The notes beneath the pieces were generated by a model, which did not search any database, was not told the DNA's origin, and was given only the letters and a program-made list of their open reading frames with translations. DNA of 64,000 nucleotides. Origin: Prochlorococcus marinus CUG1416. Lineage in GTDB: Bacteria > Cyanobacteriota > Cyanobacteriia > PCC-6307 > Cyanobiaceae. This document shows, piece after piece, positions 9,962 through 19,429 of this stretch. Made by a program: the position numbers and the translations under genes. Positions within the stretch are counted from its first letter, which is position 1, and the number at the start of each line of letters is the position of its first letter. The stretch is from the NCBI RefSeq assembly GCF_017695965.1, contig NZ_JAAORM010000002.1:62001-126000 (forward strand), written 5' to 3'.

Positions 9962-11209
9962 TTAATTTCTATTTAACTTGTCAATTTCCAAATATCTTAA
10001 TCTTTTGATTTCCTTTCCCATTTCTTTCCCTGGTTCCCACCCTTCTTTTTTTAATATCTCTCCATCTTTTTCAGATTTTATGTATTTGTAAGTAAATAGC
10101 CACTTAAATAAGTTTCGCCAAAATACACCCCCATCACAAATTAATAATTTGACTGTTTCGTCATTAAGGTTTCTCTTCTCAATAAATTCTGTCCAACTTG
10201 ACGGAGAATAATGTATGTATTTATCTTGCTTGGTTTTGAATATCTTTTTTATATTTGTATAATCTTCTAATATTTTCTTCTCACTATTATTGATCAAAAA
10301 TCTTTGACATGCTTTCTCTAAATCGTCTGCATCTTTTAACAAGAATAGAATATAACTTCCATTCAACTTTTTGATCCAATTTAGTCCCCTGAAAAACCTC
10401 TTATCGACTTGAATATTTTCATTTAATATTGAGATAATTCCCCATTGATGAATTATCGAAATTACATTATTCAAGTTATCGTGTTTGTATATTTCAGCTA
10501 GTTCCATCCTTATTCGTATGCCAAGTGCAGGAGGGAAAATCATTTTCTGATGAGTTTCTGAACTTTTCCAAGGCCATTGTCTAACTGTTTCTTGAGATTG
10601 TTTAAGAGAATTATTTGAAATATTGAAATCTAACCTTGAAGCATATTTTGCACATCTAATTAATCTACTAGGATCATCTGAAATACTTTTATTGTGAAGT
10701 AGGTTCAATTTTTTGCTTTTTATATCAGAAATTCCTCCATAAAGATCATAGATTTTCCTGTTCGAGACCTCGAAGGCTATTGAATTTATAGTGAAATCTC
10801 TCCTTTTAAGATCCTCCTCAATAGTACTTTTAGTTACTGTGGGATTTAAGCCTGGAGCAGAATAAATCTCTTTTCTTGCAGAAGCAATATCAATTTTATA
10901 GTCATTAATATTTATTTCTACTGTGTTGTATAAATTAAATTCCTTGATTAAACATAAATCTACATTTACAATATTTTTTTTTATAAATTTTGCCAGAGAA
11001 ATAGAGGAGCCTTCTATAACAAGATCTATATCTACAGGCTTAGAAAAAGATTCTTTGTGGAATTTACTAATTAATAAATCTCTTAAATAACCACCAACAA
11101 AAGCTACTTTAGTATTGTTATTAGATGCTATGTATTTAGTAATTAGGTTATATAAATTAAATGGAGTTTTGATTAATTCACCTTGGATGTAATTAGAGAT
11201 ATCGTTCAT
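9962..11209 (-). CDS. cca: CCA tRNA nucleotidyltransferase / poly(A) polymerase family
   Basis: Adds or repairs the 3' CCA of tRNAs, or one part of it. 415 aa class II nucleotidyltransferase: VAFVGGYLRDLL, the catalytic DIDLVIEG pair of aspartates, DLKRRDFTINSIAFEV and the neck motif DDPSRLIRCAKYASRLDF. The encoded tRNAs here lack a genomic CCA end, so this enzyme is needed. It follows the UvrD-like helicase by 5 bp and converges with the SelD fusion with no gap. Confidence 0.92.
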   Translation of the reverse strand: MNDISNYIQGELIKTPFNLYNLITKYIASNNNTKVAFVGGYLRDLLISKFHKESFSKPVDIDLVIEGSSISLAKFIKKNIVNVDLCLIKEFNLYNTVEININDYKIDIASARKEIYSAPGLNPTVTKSTIEEDLKRRDFTINSIAFEVSNRKIYDLYGGISDIKSKKLNLLHNKSISDDPSRLIRCAKYASRLDFNISNNSLKQSQETVRQWPWKSSETHQKMIFPPALGIRIRMELAEIYKHDNLNNVISIIHQWGIISILNENIQVDKRFFRGLNWIKKLNGSYILFLLKDADDLEKACQRFLINNSEKKILEDYTNIKKIFKTKQDKYIHYSPSSWTEFIEKRNLNDETVKLLICDGGVFWRNLFKWLFTYKYIKSEKDGEILKKEGWEPGKEMGKEIKRLRYLEIDKLNRN

Positions 11210-11214
11210 GAGTT

Positions 11215-13623
11215 TTAACTTATATAACGAATTGGAGCTAATCTGGGATCTAGAATTTTACTTCCTTTATCACCAAATTTTACTGCTAAAGATATTTTTT
11301 CCCCACTCCCAAAAATATGTATGATTTCACCTTTCCCAAATTTTGAGTGAATTAGCTTATCTCCAACTATCCAGCTCTTCCCTTTACTGGGTCCCGAATA
11401 TAATTTCCTTACTGCATTTATTGGTTTGTTGACAAATTCATTTGGATTGTTTCGATCAACTCTTGTTAAACGATTAAGATGCAAATCTCTTCTAATTGAA
11501 GCACCACCAGTTTGTGGTAATTCGCCATCCATTAAATCTTCAGGTATTTCTGAAAGAAATATTGAAGGAATTGTTGCTTCACGCATTCCACCCCATAATC
11601 TTCTTTCTCTGGCATGACTTAAGAAAACTCTTTCTTTAGCTCTAGTAATACCTACGTAGCATAATCTTCTTTCCTCTTCAAGAAGTGAGGGAGTATCTAT
11701 TGATCTATGGCTAGGGAAGAGACCTTGTTCTAGCCCAGTGATAAAAACATTTTGAAATTCTAAACCTTTACTATTGTGCAGAGTCATAAGAGTTACAGAG
11801 TTGGGATTATTTTTCTTCGTATCATTATCAGTTGTTAAGGCTGCTGTAGAAAGAAATCCCTCTACATCTCCACTTTCTGTTTCTTCTTCATATTGAGTAG
11901 CTGCATTAATTAGTTCTTGTAAGTTATTTCTTCTATCTTCAGATTCTTCAGTCCCACTAGATAGCAGGTCACTTAAATAACCACTTTTTTCTAATATTAG
12001 TTGTAGTAGTTGAGCAGGGCCTGAATTTTCTAGATAACACAGTAGATCATTCATAACTTCAGTAAATTTATTAATTCCTTTTGATGATCTGCCTATTGTT
12101 TCTTCAATACTTTGCTTATCATTGATTACTTCCCATAATGGAATATTTAGCTTGTTAGATAATTCATTAAGTTTTTGAATAGTAGTCTTACCAATCCCTC
12201 TTCTAGGAACATTTATGATGCGTAAAAGACTAACGTTATCTGAAGAATTAACCAGAACTTTTAAATATGCTATCGCATCTTTAATTTCCCTTCTATCATA
12301 AAAACGCAATCCTCCGAAAATTGTATAAGGAATGCGCCACCTTACAAGAGATTCCTCTAATACTCTTGACTGAGCTCTGGTTCGATATAAAATTGCAAAA
12401 TTTTTCCAAATTGGCTTCTGATTATAATTGTTTAGTGATTTAATTTTATTGGTAATTGCTTCTGCCTCGGAAATTTCATCATCACAGCTGAGTAACTTTA
12501 AAAGCTCCCCTTTTTCTTTAGTAGCCCTTAAAACTTTGTCAATTCTTTCAGAGTTGTTTTCAATTAGCGAGTTTGCAGCATCAAGGATATTAGATGATGA
12601 CCTATAATTTTCCTCTAATTTAATTAAAGATGATTTTGTATCTTCATTAAGTGAAGTTTTAAAATCTTCTTGAAAACCAATTAGAATTCTGAAGTCAGCT
12701 GCTCTGAAACTATAAATACTTTGATCAGCATCTCCTACTACAAAAATTGATCTATCTTCCCAACTAAAGAATTTTTTTGGTTCAGTATTTCCAGCAGCAA
12801 TTAATTTTATAAGTTCATATTGTGTTCTATTTGTATCTTGATATTCGTCAACCAAAATATGTTTAAATCTTTTGTGCCAGTAATCTCTGACTATATCATT
12901 TTGCCTCAATAAGAAAACAGGCAAAAGTAGAAGATCATCAAAGTCTAGAGAATTATTTTTTGAAAGCGAAATTCTATATCTCTTGTAGGCTTCTGCAACT
13001 GTTTTATCAAAATTATTATCTGCTTTTTCTAAAAGATCATTCGCAGTTAGGCATTGATTTTTAGCATTACTTATTATTCTTTTAATCTTTTTGGGATCAT
13101 ATCTTTTAGGGTCAAGATTCATATCTTGACTGATAATTTCTTTTACTAAAGTTTGAGAATCTGTTTCGTCGTAAATTGAAAATTGCCTTGTCCATTTTAG
13201 TCCTTCTGGATCAGTATATTTTTCAATATCGTATCTCAGAAGTCTTGAAAATAAAGAATGGAAAGTACCGATCCAAAGGTTCTGAAGCCTCTCTTGGTGA
13301 ACGTTTGTTCTTAATTGATTTTGATCAATTTCTTTGAGAGTTGCCCAAGGCTGAGCAAATTGATTTAAGGCTAATTCTTGAGCTAGAAGAACCTCTAATC
13401 TTGCCTTCATTTCTTTAGCAGCTTTATTAGTAAAAGTAACCGCAAGAATGTTGTAGGGATCTATAGAATTGTTCTCAATAAGATTTGCAATTCTGTGGGT
13501 AAGAGCTTTTGTCTTTCCGCTGCCTGCACCTGCTACAACCAATAATGGTCCATAAACATGATTTACTGCTAGTAGTTGTTCATTATTTAAGGACTTAAAA
13601 AGAAAATTGTTAGTTTGAGACAC
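11215..13623 (-). CDS. UvrD/PcrA/Rep-family ATP-dependent DNA helicase
   Basis: Superfamily 1A 3'-5' helicase for repair and replication restart. 802 aa, normal for UvrD/PcrA. Motifs in order: Q motif LNNEQLLAVNH, Walker A VVAGAGSGKTKALTHR, AVTFTNKAAKEMKARL, DEYQDTNRTQYELI, VVGDADQSIYSFRAAD, LEENYRSS, VTLMTLHNSKGLEF, GLEQGLFPSHRS and EERRLCYVGITRAKE. The C-terminus has the PcrA-type Tudor-like segment (GDKLIHSKFGKGEII). Likely cotranscribed with cca. Confidence 0.95.
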   Translation of the reverse strand: MSQTNNFLFKSLNNEQLLAVNHVYGPLLVVAGAGSGKTKALTHRIANLIENNSIDPYNILAVTFTNKAAKEMKARLEVLLAQELALNQFAQPWATLKEIDQNQLRTNVHQERLQNLWIGTFHSLFSRLLRYDIEKYTDPEGLKWTRQFSIYDETDSQTLVKEIISQDMNLDPKRYDPKKIKRIISNAKNQCLTANDLLEKADNNFDKTVAEAYKRYRISLSKNNSLDFDDLLLLPVFLLRQNDIVRDYWHKRFKHILVDEYQDTNRTQYELIKLIAAGNTEPKKFFSWEDRSIFVVGDADQSIYSFRAADFRILIGFQEDFKTSLNEDTKSSLIKLEENYRSSSNILDAANSLIENNSERIDKVLRATKEKGELLKLLSCDDEISEAEAITNKIKSLNNYNQKPIWKNFAILYRTRAQSRVLEESLVRWRIPYTIFGGLRFYDRREIKDAIAYLKVLVNSSDNVSLLRIINVPRRGIGKTTIQKLNELSNKLNIPLWEVINDKQSIEETIGRSSKGINKFTEVMNDLLCYLENSGPAQLLQLILEKSGYLSDLLSSGTEESEDRRNNLQELINAATQYEEETESGDVEGFLSTAALTTDNDTKKNNPNSVTLMTLHNSKGLEFQNVFITGLEQGLFPSHRSIDTPSLLEEERRLCYVGITRAKERVFLSHARERRLWGGMREATIPSIFLSEIPEDLMDGELPQTGGASIRRDLHLNRLTRVDRNNPNEFVNKPINAVRKLYSGPSKGKSWIVGDKLIHSKFGKGEIIHIFGSGEKISLAVKFGDKGSKILDPRLAPIRYIS

Positions 13624-13645
13624 TTTTGGAAGGGTTTTTCAGAAA

Positions 13646-13852
13646 TCAGACTTTACTATGAGGTTCAGATTCCGTTTCAAGGTGTTCTAACGTTTTTTTT
13701 AAATTTATAAGTTCATTGTTGTTATTTATTATTTCTTCAAATTTATTTTGAGGCATTCTTAATTTTATACTTCGGTCAATAATTTCTTTTTGCAATCTCT
13801 TTTTATATGAGGAAATAAGTTTCTTTGATAATTTTAAATCTTGTTGATCCAA
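13646..13852 (-). CDS. conserved small hypothetical protein
   Basis: 68 aa, very polar and lysine/glutamate-rich, predicted mostly helical with coiled-coil character (LINLKKTLEHLETESE near the C-terminus). No domain recognised. It is 22 bp upstream of the helicase gene on the same strand and may be its operon leader gene. Confidence 0.55.
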   Translation of the reverse strand: MDQQDLKLSKKLISSYKKRLQKEIIDRSIKLRMPQNKFEEIINNNNELINLKKTLEHLETESEPHSKV

Positions 13853-14029
13853 AACTTTATTAAAAACATAATTTCATATTAGCGGAAAAAAATTTTTTTT
13901 TGAATTATTTCAACTATCACTTTGGAATGAAGTTATTAATTAAGAAGCATTGCGTTAATTTTGAAATTGTATTGTTTTTACTAGCTTTGTACTAATCTTA
14001 AACTCTAACTTTAACTTTTTACTTCAGGA

Positions 14030-14542
14030 ATGTCAGTTTCAAATAATAATCAACTATTGACTGCTGATAATAAATTAAATGATTTAAGAAACATAAAAGA
14101 ATTTATTAATAGTGCAAATTCGAGATTAGATGCAATAACCTCAATAACCAATAATTCGCCTGCAATTGCAGCAGACGCTGTAACAGCAATGATTTGCGAA
14201 AATCAAGATTCAGTTAATTCAGAAATATCTTTAAATACAACTAACAAGATGTCCGTTTGTTTAAGAGATGGAGAAATAATACTAAGGATTGTTGCTTATC
14301 TTTTAATTTCTAATGACGAATCAGTTTTAGAAAAAAGTTGTTTGAAGGATCTTAAAAATACTTATCTTGCTCTTGGGGTACCTTTAAGCAATGCAAGAAG
14401 GGTTATTGAATTAATGCGAGATGCAACAATCTCTGATTTAAATACAACAGTTAATAATATGCAAGGAAAGACAGGATTTCTTACTAAATTAATATCTGAA
14501 ACAGAGTTGCAATTTGCAAAGATAATTAATCTTTTAAACTAG
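14030..14542 (+). CDS. cpeB: phycoerythrin beta subunit, degenerate single-chromophore form
   Basis: 170-aa phycobiliprotein of high-light Prochlorococcus; no alpha subunit or linkers are nearby. Globin-like phycobiliprotein landmarks remain: [13 protein letters not shown] (Cys56, equivalent to Cys50), [18 protein letters not shown] (Cys77, equivalent to bilin site Cys82), [16 protein letters not shown] (structural cysteine). The partner cysteine equivalent to Cys61 and the C-terminal bilin cysteine (~165) are missing; [10 protein letters not shown] replaces the usual GDCSALASE. So one singly attached bilin is expected. A tail-to-tail CpeS lyase gene overlaps its end by 17 bp. Confidence 0.93.
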   Translation: MSVSNNNQLLTADNKLNDLRNIKEFINSANSRLDAITSITNNSPAIAADAVTAMICENQDSVNSEISLNTTNKMSVCLRDGEIILRIVAYLLISNDESVLEKSCLKDLKNTYLALGVPLSNARRVIELMRDATISDLNTTVNNMQGKTGFLTKLISETELQFAKIINLLN

Positions 14543-15077
14543 CTAAATTTCTTATCTCTGAAGTATGGGACGTCTGTATTACTGAGTTGTTTGCGAGATT
14601 TCTAATAGTAGAAAATCTGGATCTTATGTGAGTAGATAAAAAGGAAATTCTCTCTTCGGAAACTGTTGATTTGTAAATAGTTGTAATGTGTAAATTATTT
14701 TGTTCATCAACAAAATAATTGGATGATGAAATAAAGGATTCTGTATAACCTTTATTTCGTAAAACAATTCCTGAATTTTCATCCTTGGGTAAAAATATCA
14801 AAATAGTTTCATCTTCCTCACTCATATTATCTTCTTCCCAATCACTAATAGCTTGCCATTTTATAGAAATGGCTGTGTTCTCTAGGTTTAAACTTAATTT
14901 GTAATTTTTAAAAATTTCAGGAACTTTTTTATTTTTTGAGTTGATATGTTTTATGTATATTTTACTAGTTGAGTTTTCAAATTCCTGAAAAGCTAATGTA
15001 TGACTACTTCTTATGGACTTCCACTCTCCTATGCTTTTATCAATGAATTGATTAATTGTTGTTAGATTCTTCGTCAA
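14526..15077 (-). CDS. cpeS: phycobilin lyase, CpeS/CpcS family
   Basis: Attaches phycoerythrobilin to the Cys82-type site of phycobiliprotein beta subunits; activity on the beta-phycoerythrin Cys82 site is established for the MED4 relative. 183 aa lipocalin-like fold: [20 protein letters not shown] at the N-terminus, later [20 protein letters not shown] and [10 protein letters not shown]. Converges with and overlaps the 3' end of cpeB. Its substrate cysteine is exactly the one retained in the neighbouring CpeB. Confidence 0.9.
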   Translation of the reverse strand: MTKNLTTINQFIDKSIGEWKSIRSSHTLAFQEFENSTSKIYIKHINSKNKKVPEIFKNYKLSLNLENTAISIKWQAISDWEEDNMSEEDETILIFLPKDENSGIVLRNKGYTESFISSSNYFVDEQNNLHITTIYKSTVSEERISFLSTHIRSRFSTIRNLANNSVIQTSHTSEIRNLASLKD

Positions 15078-15231
15078 GTTTATCTTCTACGGAATGATTT
15101 TCTGCTTTTTGAATCATTCTTACCATTGAATCCACCATTAATCTCTTTGCAGAAGTTACTTTTAATCCAGAAGGAGTTGTTGATATTTGTTCTCCAGGGC
15201 GATTATGTGAAGTTGGTCTAAATGGAGTCAT
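15052..15231 (-). CDS. small protein gene upstream of cpeS, overlapping it
   Basis: 59 aa from ATG 15229-15231 (begins [16 protein letters not shown], ends EESNNN). It overlaps the cpeS start by 26 bp in another frame, an arrangement typical of coupled genes. Mostly polar; no domain recognised. Could act with the phycoerythrin genes, which is only inferred from position. Confidence 0.6.
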   Translation of the reverse strand: MTPFRPTSHNRPGEQISTTPSGLKVTSAKRLMVDSMVRMIQKAENHSVEDKLDEESNNN

Positions 15232-15349
15232 CTAAGAACTTTAAAAAATTAATCGACTTCTATTCTTGCATGAATTCTTATTCAAATAGTTCTTGTTTGC
15301 AAAAATGTCATATCTCTCTTCTTTGATTACAGGATTTTTAACTCTTTTT

Positions 15350-15985
15350 TTATTTAGGAATTTTATTTTTTGCTAATCCTGAAATAGTAGCTAATGCAAA
15401 CATGCCCAAAAGAGCTACTCCCAGAAATAATCCTGCTCCCTGACTAACACCGGCTCCTACAGCAACTAGTATGGAATCACTGATTAGAAGACTTATTAAT
15501 AATGCTGGAGTGAATATTTTCCAGCGAGTTCCTCCAATACCAATTGCGTAGCTTAGAAAATCAAAAAGTCCAGTCATTAGTAGGCCTGTCATGAGAAAGA
15601 AATTTTCTTCTAGTTGGTTTTGATTAAAACTTTCAATTTTTTTCATCGCTTTTGGGCCTACTAAATTCCTTACAGGGACTCGCCCATATTTTCTTGCAAT
15701 AAAGAAAGCAGCTTGGCAAAAAACGATATCAGAAAAGATAATTGTCATGTAACCTTTTTGAAACCCTAATAATGAACCCGCGAGAAGAGAATAAGCTGAA
15801 CTTGGAAGAGCTGGTAAAATAATACTTACTCCTCTTAGTATGAAGATTCCAAATGGAGCCCAAATCCCCATACTCTCAATTTTGTTCCTTAGGGGTTCTA
15901 TCCCATAATTTTGGATTAAATAAATCAATACAACAAATATTGCGATAAAAAAAACTACTGAGAGAAATTTCTGTATTTTATTCAT
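15350..15985 (-). CDS. VTT/DedA-type (TVP38/TMEM64) membrane protein
   Basis: 211-aa integral membrane protein with an N-terminal helix and the VTT-domain core, including the re-entrant region ILRGVSIILPALPSSAYSLL followed by AGSLLGFQKG, and a C-terminal pair of helices. Family members move or scramble lipids or affect membrane homeostasis; the substrate here is not known. Confidence 0.85.
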   Translation of the reverse strand: MNKIQKFLSVVFFIAIFVVLIYLIQNYGIEPLRNKIESMGIWAPFGIFILRGVSIILPALPSSAYSLLAGSLLGFQKGYMTIIFSDIVFCQAAFFIARKYGRVPVRNLVGPKAMKKIESFNQNQLEENFFLMTGLLMTGLFDFLSYAIGIGGTRWKIFTPALLISLLISDSILVAVGAGVSQGAGLFLGVALLGMFALATISGLAKNKIPK

Positions 15986-16131
15986 TATTTTCTAGTAAAT
16001 TTATTGGAAGTAAATTCTTAATTTAATATTTGATTGTATCTATAATAGAATTACTAATCAATAAAAATTTTTATAAATTTTTAATCTTATATTTACTCTC
16101 GATAAGAAATTTTTTTATTTCATAAGTATTC

Positions 16132-16551
16132 ATGGTTAATTCTAAGAATAAAGTTAATTCAATATTTACTAGAAATAGCATTGGTTTAGTTCTTTCGATA
16201 ATCTTTTCCCTGTGTATTTCAATAAAACAATCAAATGCTTTGCCTCATGAATGGGTTGGAGTCCCTAAAAGTGAATATGGAGAACAGTTATGGGATAGAC
16301 AAAGTATTAAAAGGAATGAGGATGGTTCTGTGAGAGTATTGAGTAAATTTATTCCCAAGACAAAAACTGAAATTACTAAGGATATTCTTTACACAATGGA
16401 TATAAATTGTTTTGAAAAGTCATTTAGAGACGTTGATGTCTCTATAGATCAAGTAAATAAAAATTTCAATGATTTAGCTGATTGGCAAGATCCAAATGGA
16501 GATAAATTGATTTTGGGCGTTATTGGTCAGGTCTGTAGAGTCGAAAACTAA
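16132..16551 (+). CDS. secreted protein of unknown function
   Basis: 139 aa with a signal peptide (IGLVLSIIFSLCISIKQSNA, cut predicted near residue 37 after SNA). The mature part is soluble, with EWVGVPKSEYGEQLWDRQS and two cysteines (Cys ~103 and Cys ~135) that could form a disulphide. Not recognised by family. A bidirectional terminator lies 64 bp downstream. Confidence 0.75.
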   Translation: MVNSKNKVNSIFTRNSIGLVLSIIFSLCISIKQSNALPHEWVGVPKSEYGEQLWDRQSIKRNEDGSVRVLSKFIPKTKTEITKDILYTMDINCFEKSFRDVDVSIDQVNKNFNDLADWQDPNGDKLILGVIGQVCRVEN

Positions 16552-16614
16552 GAATTTTCAATTATAAAAAATAAAATTACAAAAAAATCACGAGTCCCCA
16601 TGTCATGAAAGTAT

Positions 16615-16639
16615 AAAACCCCTTCTAGGAAGGGGTTTT
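16615..16639. terminator. bidirectional Rho-independent terminator
   Basis: Perfect 11-bp inverted repeat AAAACCCCTTC / GAAGGGGTTTT around loop TAG. It has a T-run on both strands, so it can serve both the secreted-protein gene on the plus strand and tRNA-Phe on the minus strand. Confidence 0.85.
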
Positions 16640-16644
16640 AAAGG

Positions 16645-16717
16645 TGCCAGGACCCAGATTTGAACTGGGGACACGGCGATTTTCAGTCGCCTGCTCTACC
16701 AACTGAGCTATCCCGGC
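16645..16717 (-). tRNA. tRNA-Phe(GAA)
   Basis: 73-nt cloverleaf on the minus strand: acceptor GCCGGGA / TCCTGGC, D-loop AGCTCAGTTGGTAGAGC, anticodon loop CTGAAAATC with GAA, T-loop GTTCAAATC. The CCA end is not encoded. Confidence 0.97.
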
Positions 16718-16805
16718 TCTAACCTATATACTTTAAATTAAGATGTGTAGTTTGTGAAACCCTTTTCATTAAAAATTTTATATCTTTATCAAATATCAAA
16801 AATTA

Positions 16806-18035
16806 TTATTTTGAATTAATCGCTAATAAGGCAGTACCAAAAGAAGTGGTTTTATTACAAGAAAATATTGGTATATTTATAATTTTTTCTCTTATTTTTC
16901 TCCACTGAGGGTTTTTTGAACCTCCACCAATAGTAATAATTTTTTTTGGCAGTGAACCGGTTAGTTTGCCTAGTTCTTCCCATCCTTTCAATTCGATCTT
17001 AGCTAGCCCCTCAAATAATGCATGTAAATAAAGTGAGTCGCTTACTGGTCGAGGGCCAAGTATCGGCTCTAAATTAGAATTATTAACAGGAAATCTCTCT
17101 CCTTTACTATTAAGAGGTAAAAGATCCAAATAAGTGTTTTTCGATGGATTAATTTGTCGACTGAGTTCCTTTATTTCTAAATCAGAAAAGAACTTAGACA
17201 AGATGCCGCATCCAGCATTTGATGCTCCTCCACATATCCAATCGTCGTTTACTCTATGGATTGTAATTCCCTGTTTTTTTATAGGGTTATCAATAATTTT
17301 TTTAACCACTATTGTTGTTCCTAAAACTGTGAGACCATCTTCTTTCCCTAAACCTGCAGCTATTAAACCTGCATTAGAGTCAGTGGTGCCTGAGGTTAAT
17401 ATTAATTTCTTATTGAAGTTAAATCTCTCTGCCAAATCAGAATTTACTTGTCCAATAATTTTTCCACTTTTTACTATATGCGGTAGGCATTTTTGCCATG
17501 AAGTATTGAGATAGCTTTTTGGCCACGATTCTTTTTTTAGATCCCAACCAAGTTTTAGATTATTACCTTCTTCTCCATGAGTCCAGTCTTTTAAAAACCA
17601 ACCAGTGATCCAATCAGATTGATGTCGTAAAAGTATATTTGTCCCGTATTTATCTATTAGTTTTAATGCTTTAGCAAGACTACTGTATGGAGTTCGCAGA
17701 TGATCTTCTCCAAAAGTTAAGGATTCAAGAAGGATCTTATGTTCAATACATGCTTGGTCATAAGGTATTGCTTCTCCTATCGGATCTCCTCGCAAATTGG
17801 ATGCTATTAAAGTTCCTGAGGTGCCGGAGATAGCCAATTTATTAAGGTTAATTTTTACCTCAATAGGTAAATTCACTAAGAGATTTTCACAAGAATTGAT
17901 CCAAGAATTTGGATTTTTAAAGCTGTATGAATAAGGTACTGAATTTGAATATACTAATTTCTTATTAGGATTAATTATTGATATTCTTGCACCACTCGTT
18001 CCAAAATCTAACCCTCCATAAAAATTATCAGGCAT
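16806..18035 (-). CDS. FGGY-family carbohydrate kinase
   Basis: Sugar/polyol kinase of the FGGY family (ribulose/xylulose-kinase-like); the exact sugar is not clear. 409 aa from ATG 18035, beginning MPDNFYGGLDFGTSGARISI, the ATP-binding start of the family. A longer reading frame back to 18107 runs into metK and is unlikely. Other motifs: SGTSGTLIASN, LTSGTTDSNAGLIAAGLG and KIITIGGGSKNPQWRKIRE. It is 11 bp downstream of metK and probably cotranscribed. Confidence 0.85.
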   Translation of the reverse strand: MPDNFYGGLDFGTSGARISIINPNKKLVYSNSVPYSYSFKNPNSWINSCENLLVNLPIEVKINLNKLAISGTSGTLIASNLRGDPIGEAIPYDQACIEHKILLESLTFGEDHLRTPYSSLAKALKLIDKYGTNILLRHQSDWITGWFLKDWTHGEEGNNLKLGWDLKKESWPKSYLNTSWQKCLPHIVKSGKIIGQVNSDLAERFNFNKKLILTSGTTDSNAGLIAAGLGKEDGLTVLGTTIVVKKIIDNPIKKQGITIHRVNDDWICGGASNAGCGILSKFFSDLEIKELSRQINPSKNTYLDLLPLNSKGERFPVNNSNLEPILGPRPVSDSLYLHALFEGLAKIELKGWEELGKLTGSLPKKIITIGGGSKNPQWRKIREKIINIPIFSCNKTTSFGTALLAINSK

Positions 18036-18046
18036 AGAAAAAATAT

Positions 18047-19288
18047 TTATAAAAAGATTTTGGAAGCCTCTGCTAATTTGGCTGCTTTTTCTTCTACATT
18101 TTCCCAAGGCAGCTCAAGATCTCTTCTGCCAAAATGTCCATAGGAGGCTGTCTTTCTAAAAAATTTTCCTCCCATTTTTTTTGGTAGATTTCTTAAGTTA
18201 AATTCTTTTATTATTGCTGCGGGTCTTAAATCAAAGTGCTCTTTAATTAGCTCAGTCAAATTAGCTTGTGAAATAACACCAGTATCAAAAGTTTCCACGA
18301 GAATGGAAATTGGTTTTGCTACTCCAATTGCATAACTTAATTGTACTTCCGCTTTTTTTGCCAGTTTTGCCTTAACTATGCTTTTAGCTACATAACGTGC
18401 TGCATAAGCGGCTGATCTATCTACTTTTGTGGGATCTTTGCCAGAAAATGCCCCACCTCCGTGTCTAGCATATCCACCATAAGTATCTACAATAATTTTT
18501 CTACCAGTTAGCCCAGCATCTCCTTGAGGCCCGCCTACGACAAATTTCCCCGTGGGGTTTACTAGAAATCTTGTTTTGCTAATGTTTGGTTTGATTTCTA
18601 AATCTTCAGTAGCAGGATTTACAACATGCGTCCATAAATCTTCCTTTATTCTTTTACGAATTTCTTCTTCGTTTGTTATTCCATCAATCTCAGGATTATG
18701 TTGAGTTGAAATTAAAATCGTATTAATAGAGACTGGCACCCCTTTTTCGTAATCAATGCTTACTTGAGTTTTACCATCAGGGAGTAGATAATTAAGGACT
18801 TCTTCATGTCTCACTTTGGCAAGTTGAATAGCTAATCTATGAGCTAAGCTAATCGGTAAGGGCATTAATTCAGGCGTCTCATCACATGCATAGCCGAACA
18901 TTATGCCTTGGTCACCAGCTCCGGTATTATCTTCCAAGTCATCGTTAACATCATCTGCGTCGTTCACTCCTTGTGAAATATCTGGTGATTGCTCGTCAAG
19001 TGCTACTAAAACAGCACAACTATTTGCGTCAAAACCCCCTGCTCTATAGCCTTCATATCCAATTTCTTTAATTACATTTCTAACAAGTTTTATGTAATCG
19101 ACTTTTGCTTTTGAAGTTATTTCTCCAGTAAGTAGACAAAGACCCGTGTTAACGACAGTTTCGCATGCAACTCTGCTTTCTGGATCTTCTGTTAATAAAG
19201 CATCTAAAACCGCGTCACTAATTTGATCACATATTTTGTCAGGGTGACCTTCAGTTACTGATTCAGAAGTGAAAATGAAATCACTCAT
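18047..19288 (-). CDS. metK: S-adenosylmethionine synthase
   Basis: Makes SAM from methionine and ATP. 413 aa, full length. Motifs: [18 protein letters not shown] at the N-terminus, [18 protein letters not shown] in the middle, and [20 protein letters not shown] near residue 275. Upstream gap to rpsA is 141 bp; I see no convincing SAM riboswitch there. Confidence 0.98.
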   Translation of the reverse strand: MSDFIFTSESVTEGHPDKICDQISDAVLDALLTEDPESRVACETVVNTGLCLLTGEITSKAKVDYIKLVRNVIKEIGYEGYRAGGFDANSCAVLVALDEQSPDISQGVNDADDVNDDLEDNTGAGDQGIMFGYACDETPELMPLPISLAHRLAIQLAKVRHEEVLNYLLPDGKTQVSIDYEKGVPVSINTILISTQHNPEIDGITNEEEIRKRIKEDLWTHVVNPATEDLEIKPNISKTRFLVNPTGKFVVGGPQGDAGLTGRKIIVDTYGGYARHGGGAFSGKDPTKVDRSAAYAARYVAKSIVKAKLAKKAEVQLSYAIGVAKPISILVETFDTGVISQANLTELIKEHFDLRPAAIIKEFNLRNLPKKMGGKFFRKTASYGHFGRRDLELPWENVEEKAAKLAEASKIFL

Positions 19289-19429
19289 TTATATATAATT
19301 TGTAAATATTAAACTTTATAATAATTTAGACTGTCGTTAGTAATCAATGATTGTAAATTTAGAAATGCTTGTTTAAAGATAAATAACCCTTTAGGTGCGA
19401 TATCAAAGGGCAACGTAAATTAAGTGAAT

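Noticed and set aside
18036-18107. Longer N-terminus of the FGGY kinase reaching into metK.
   Set aside because: The extra 24 residues do not resemble the family and overlap metK; ATG 18035 gives the normal start.
19289-19429. Possible SAM riboswitch upstream of metK.
   Set aside because: There is a simple CCCTTT/AAAGGG hairpin, but I see no SAM-I, SAM-II, SAM-IV or SAM-V core, and no terminator switch.
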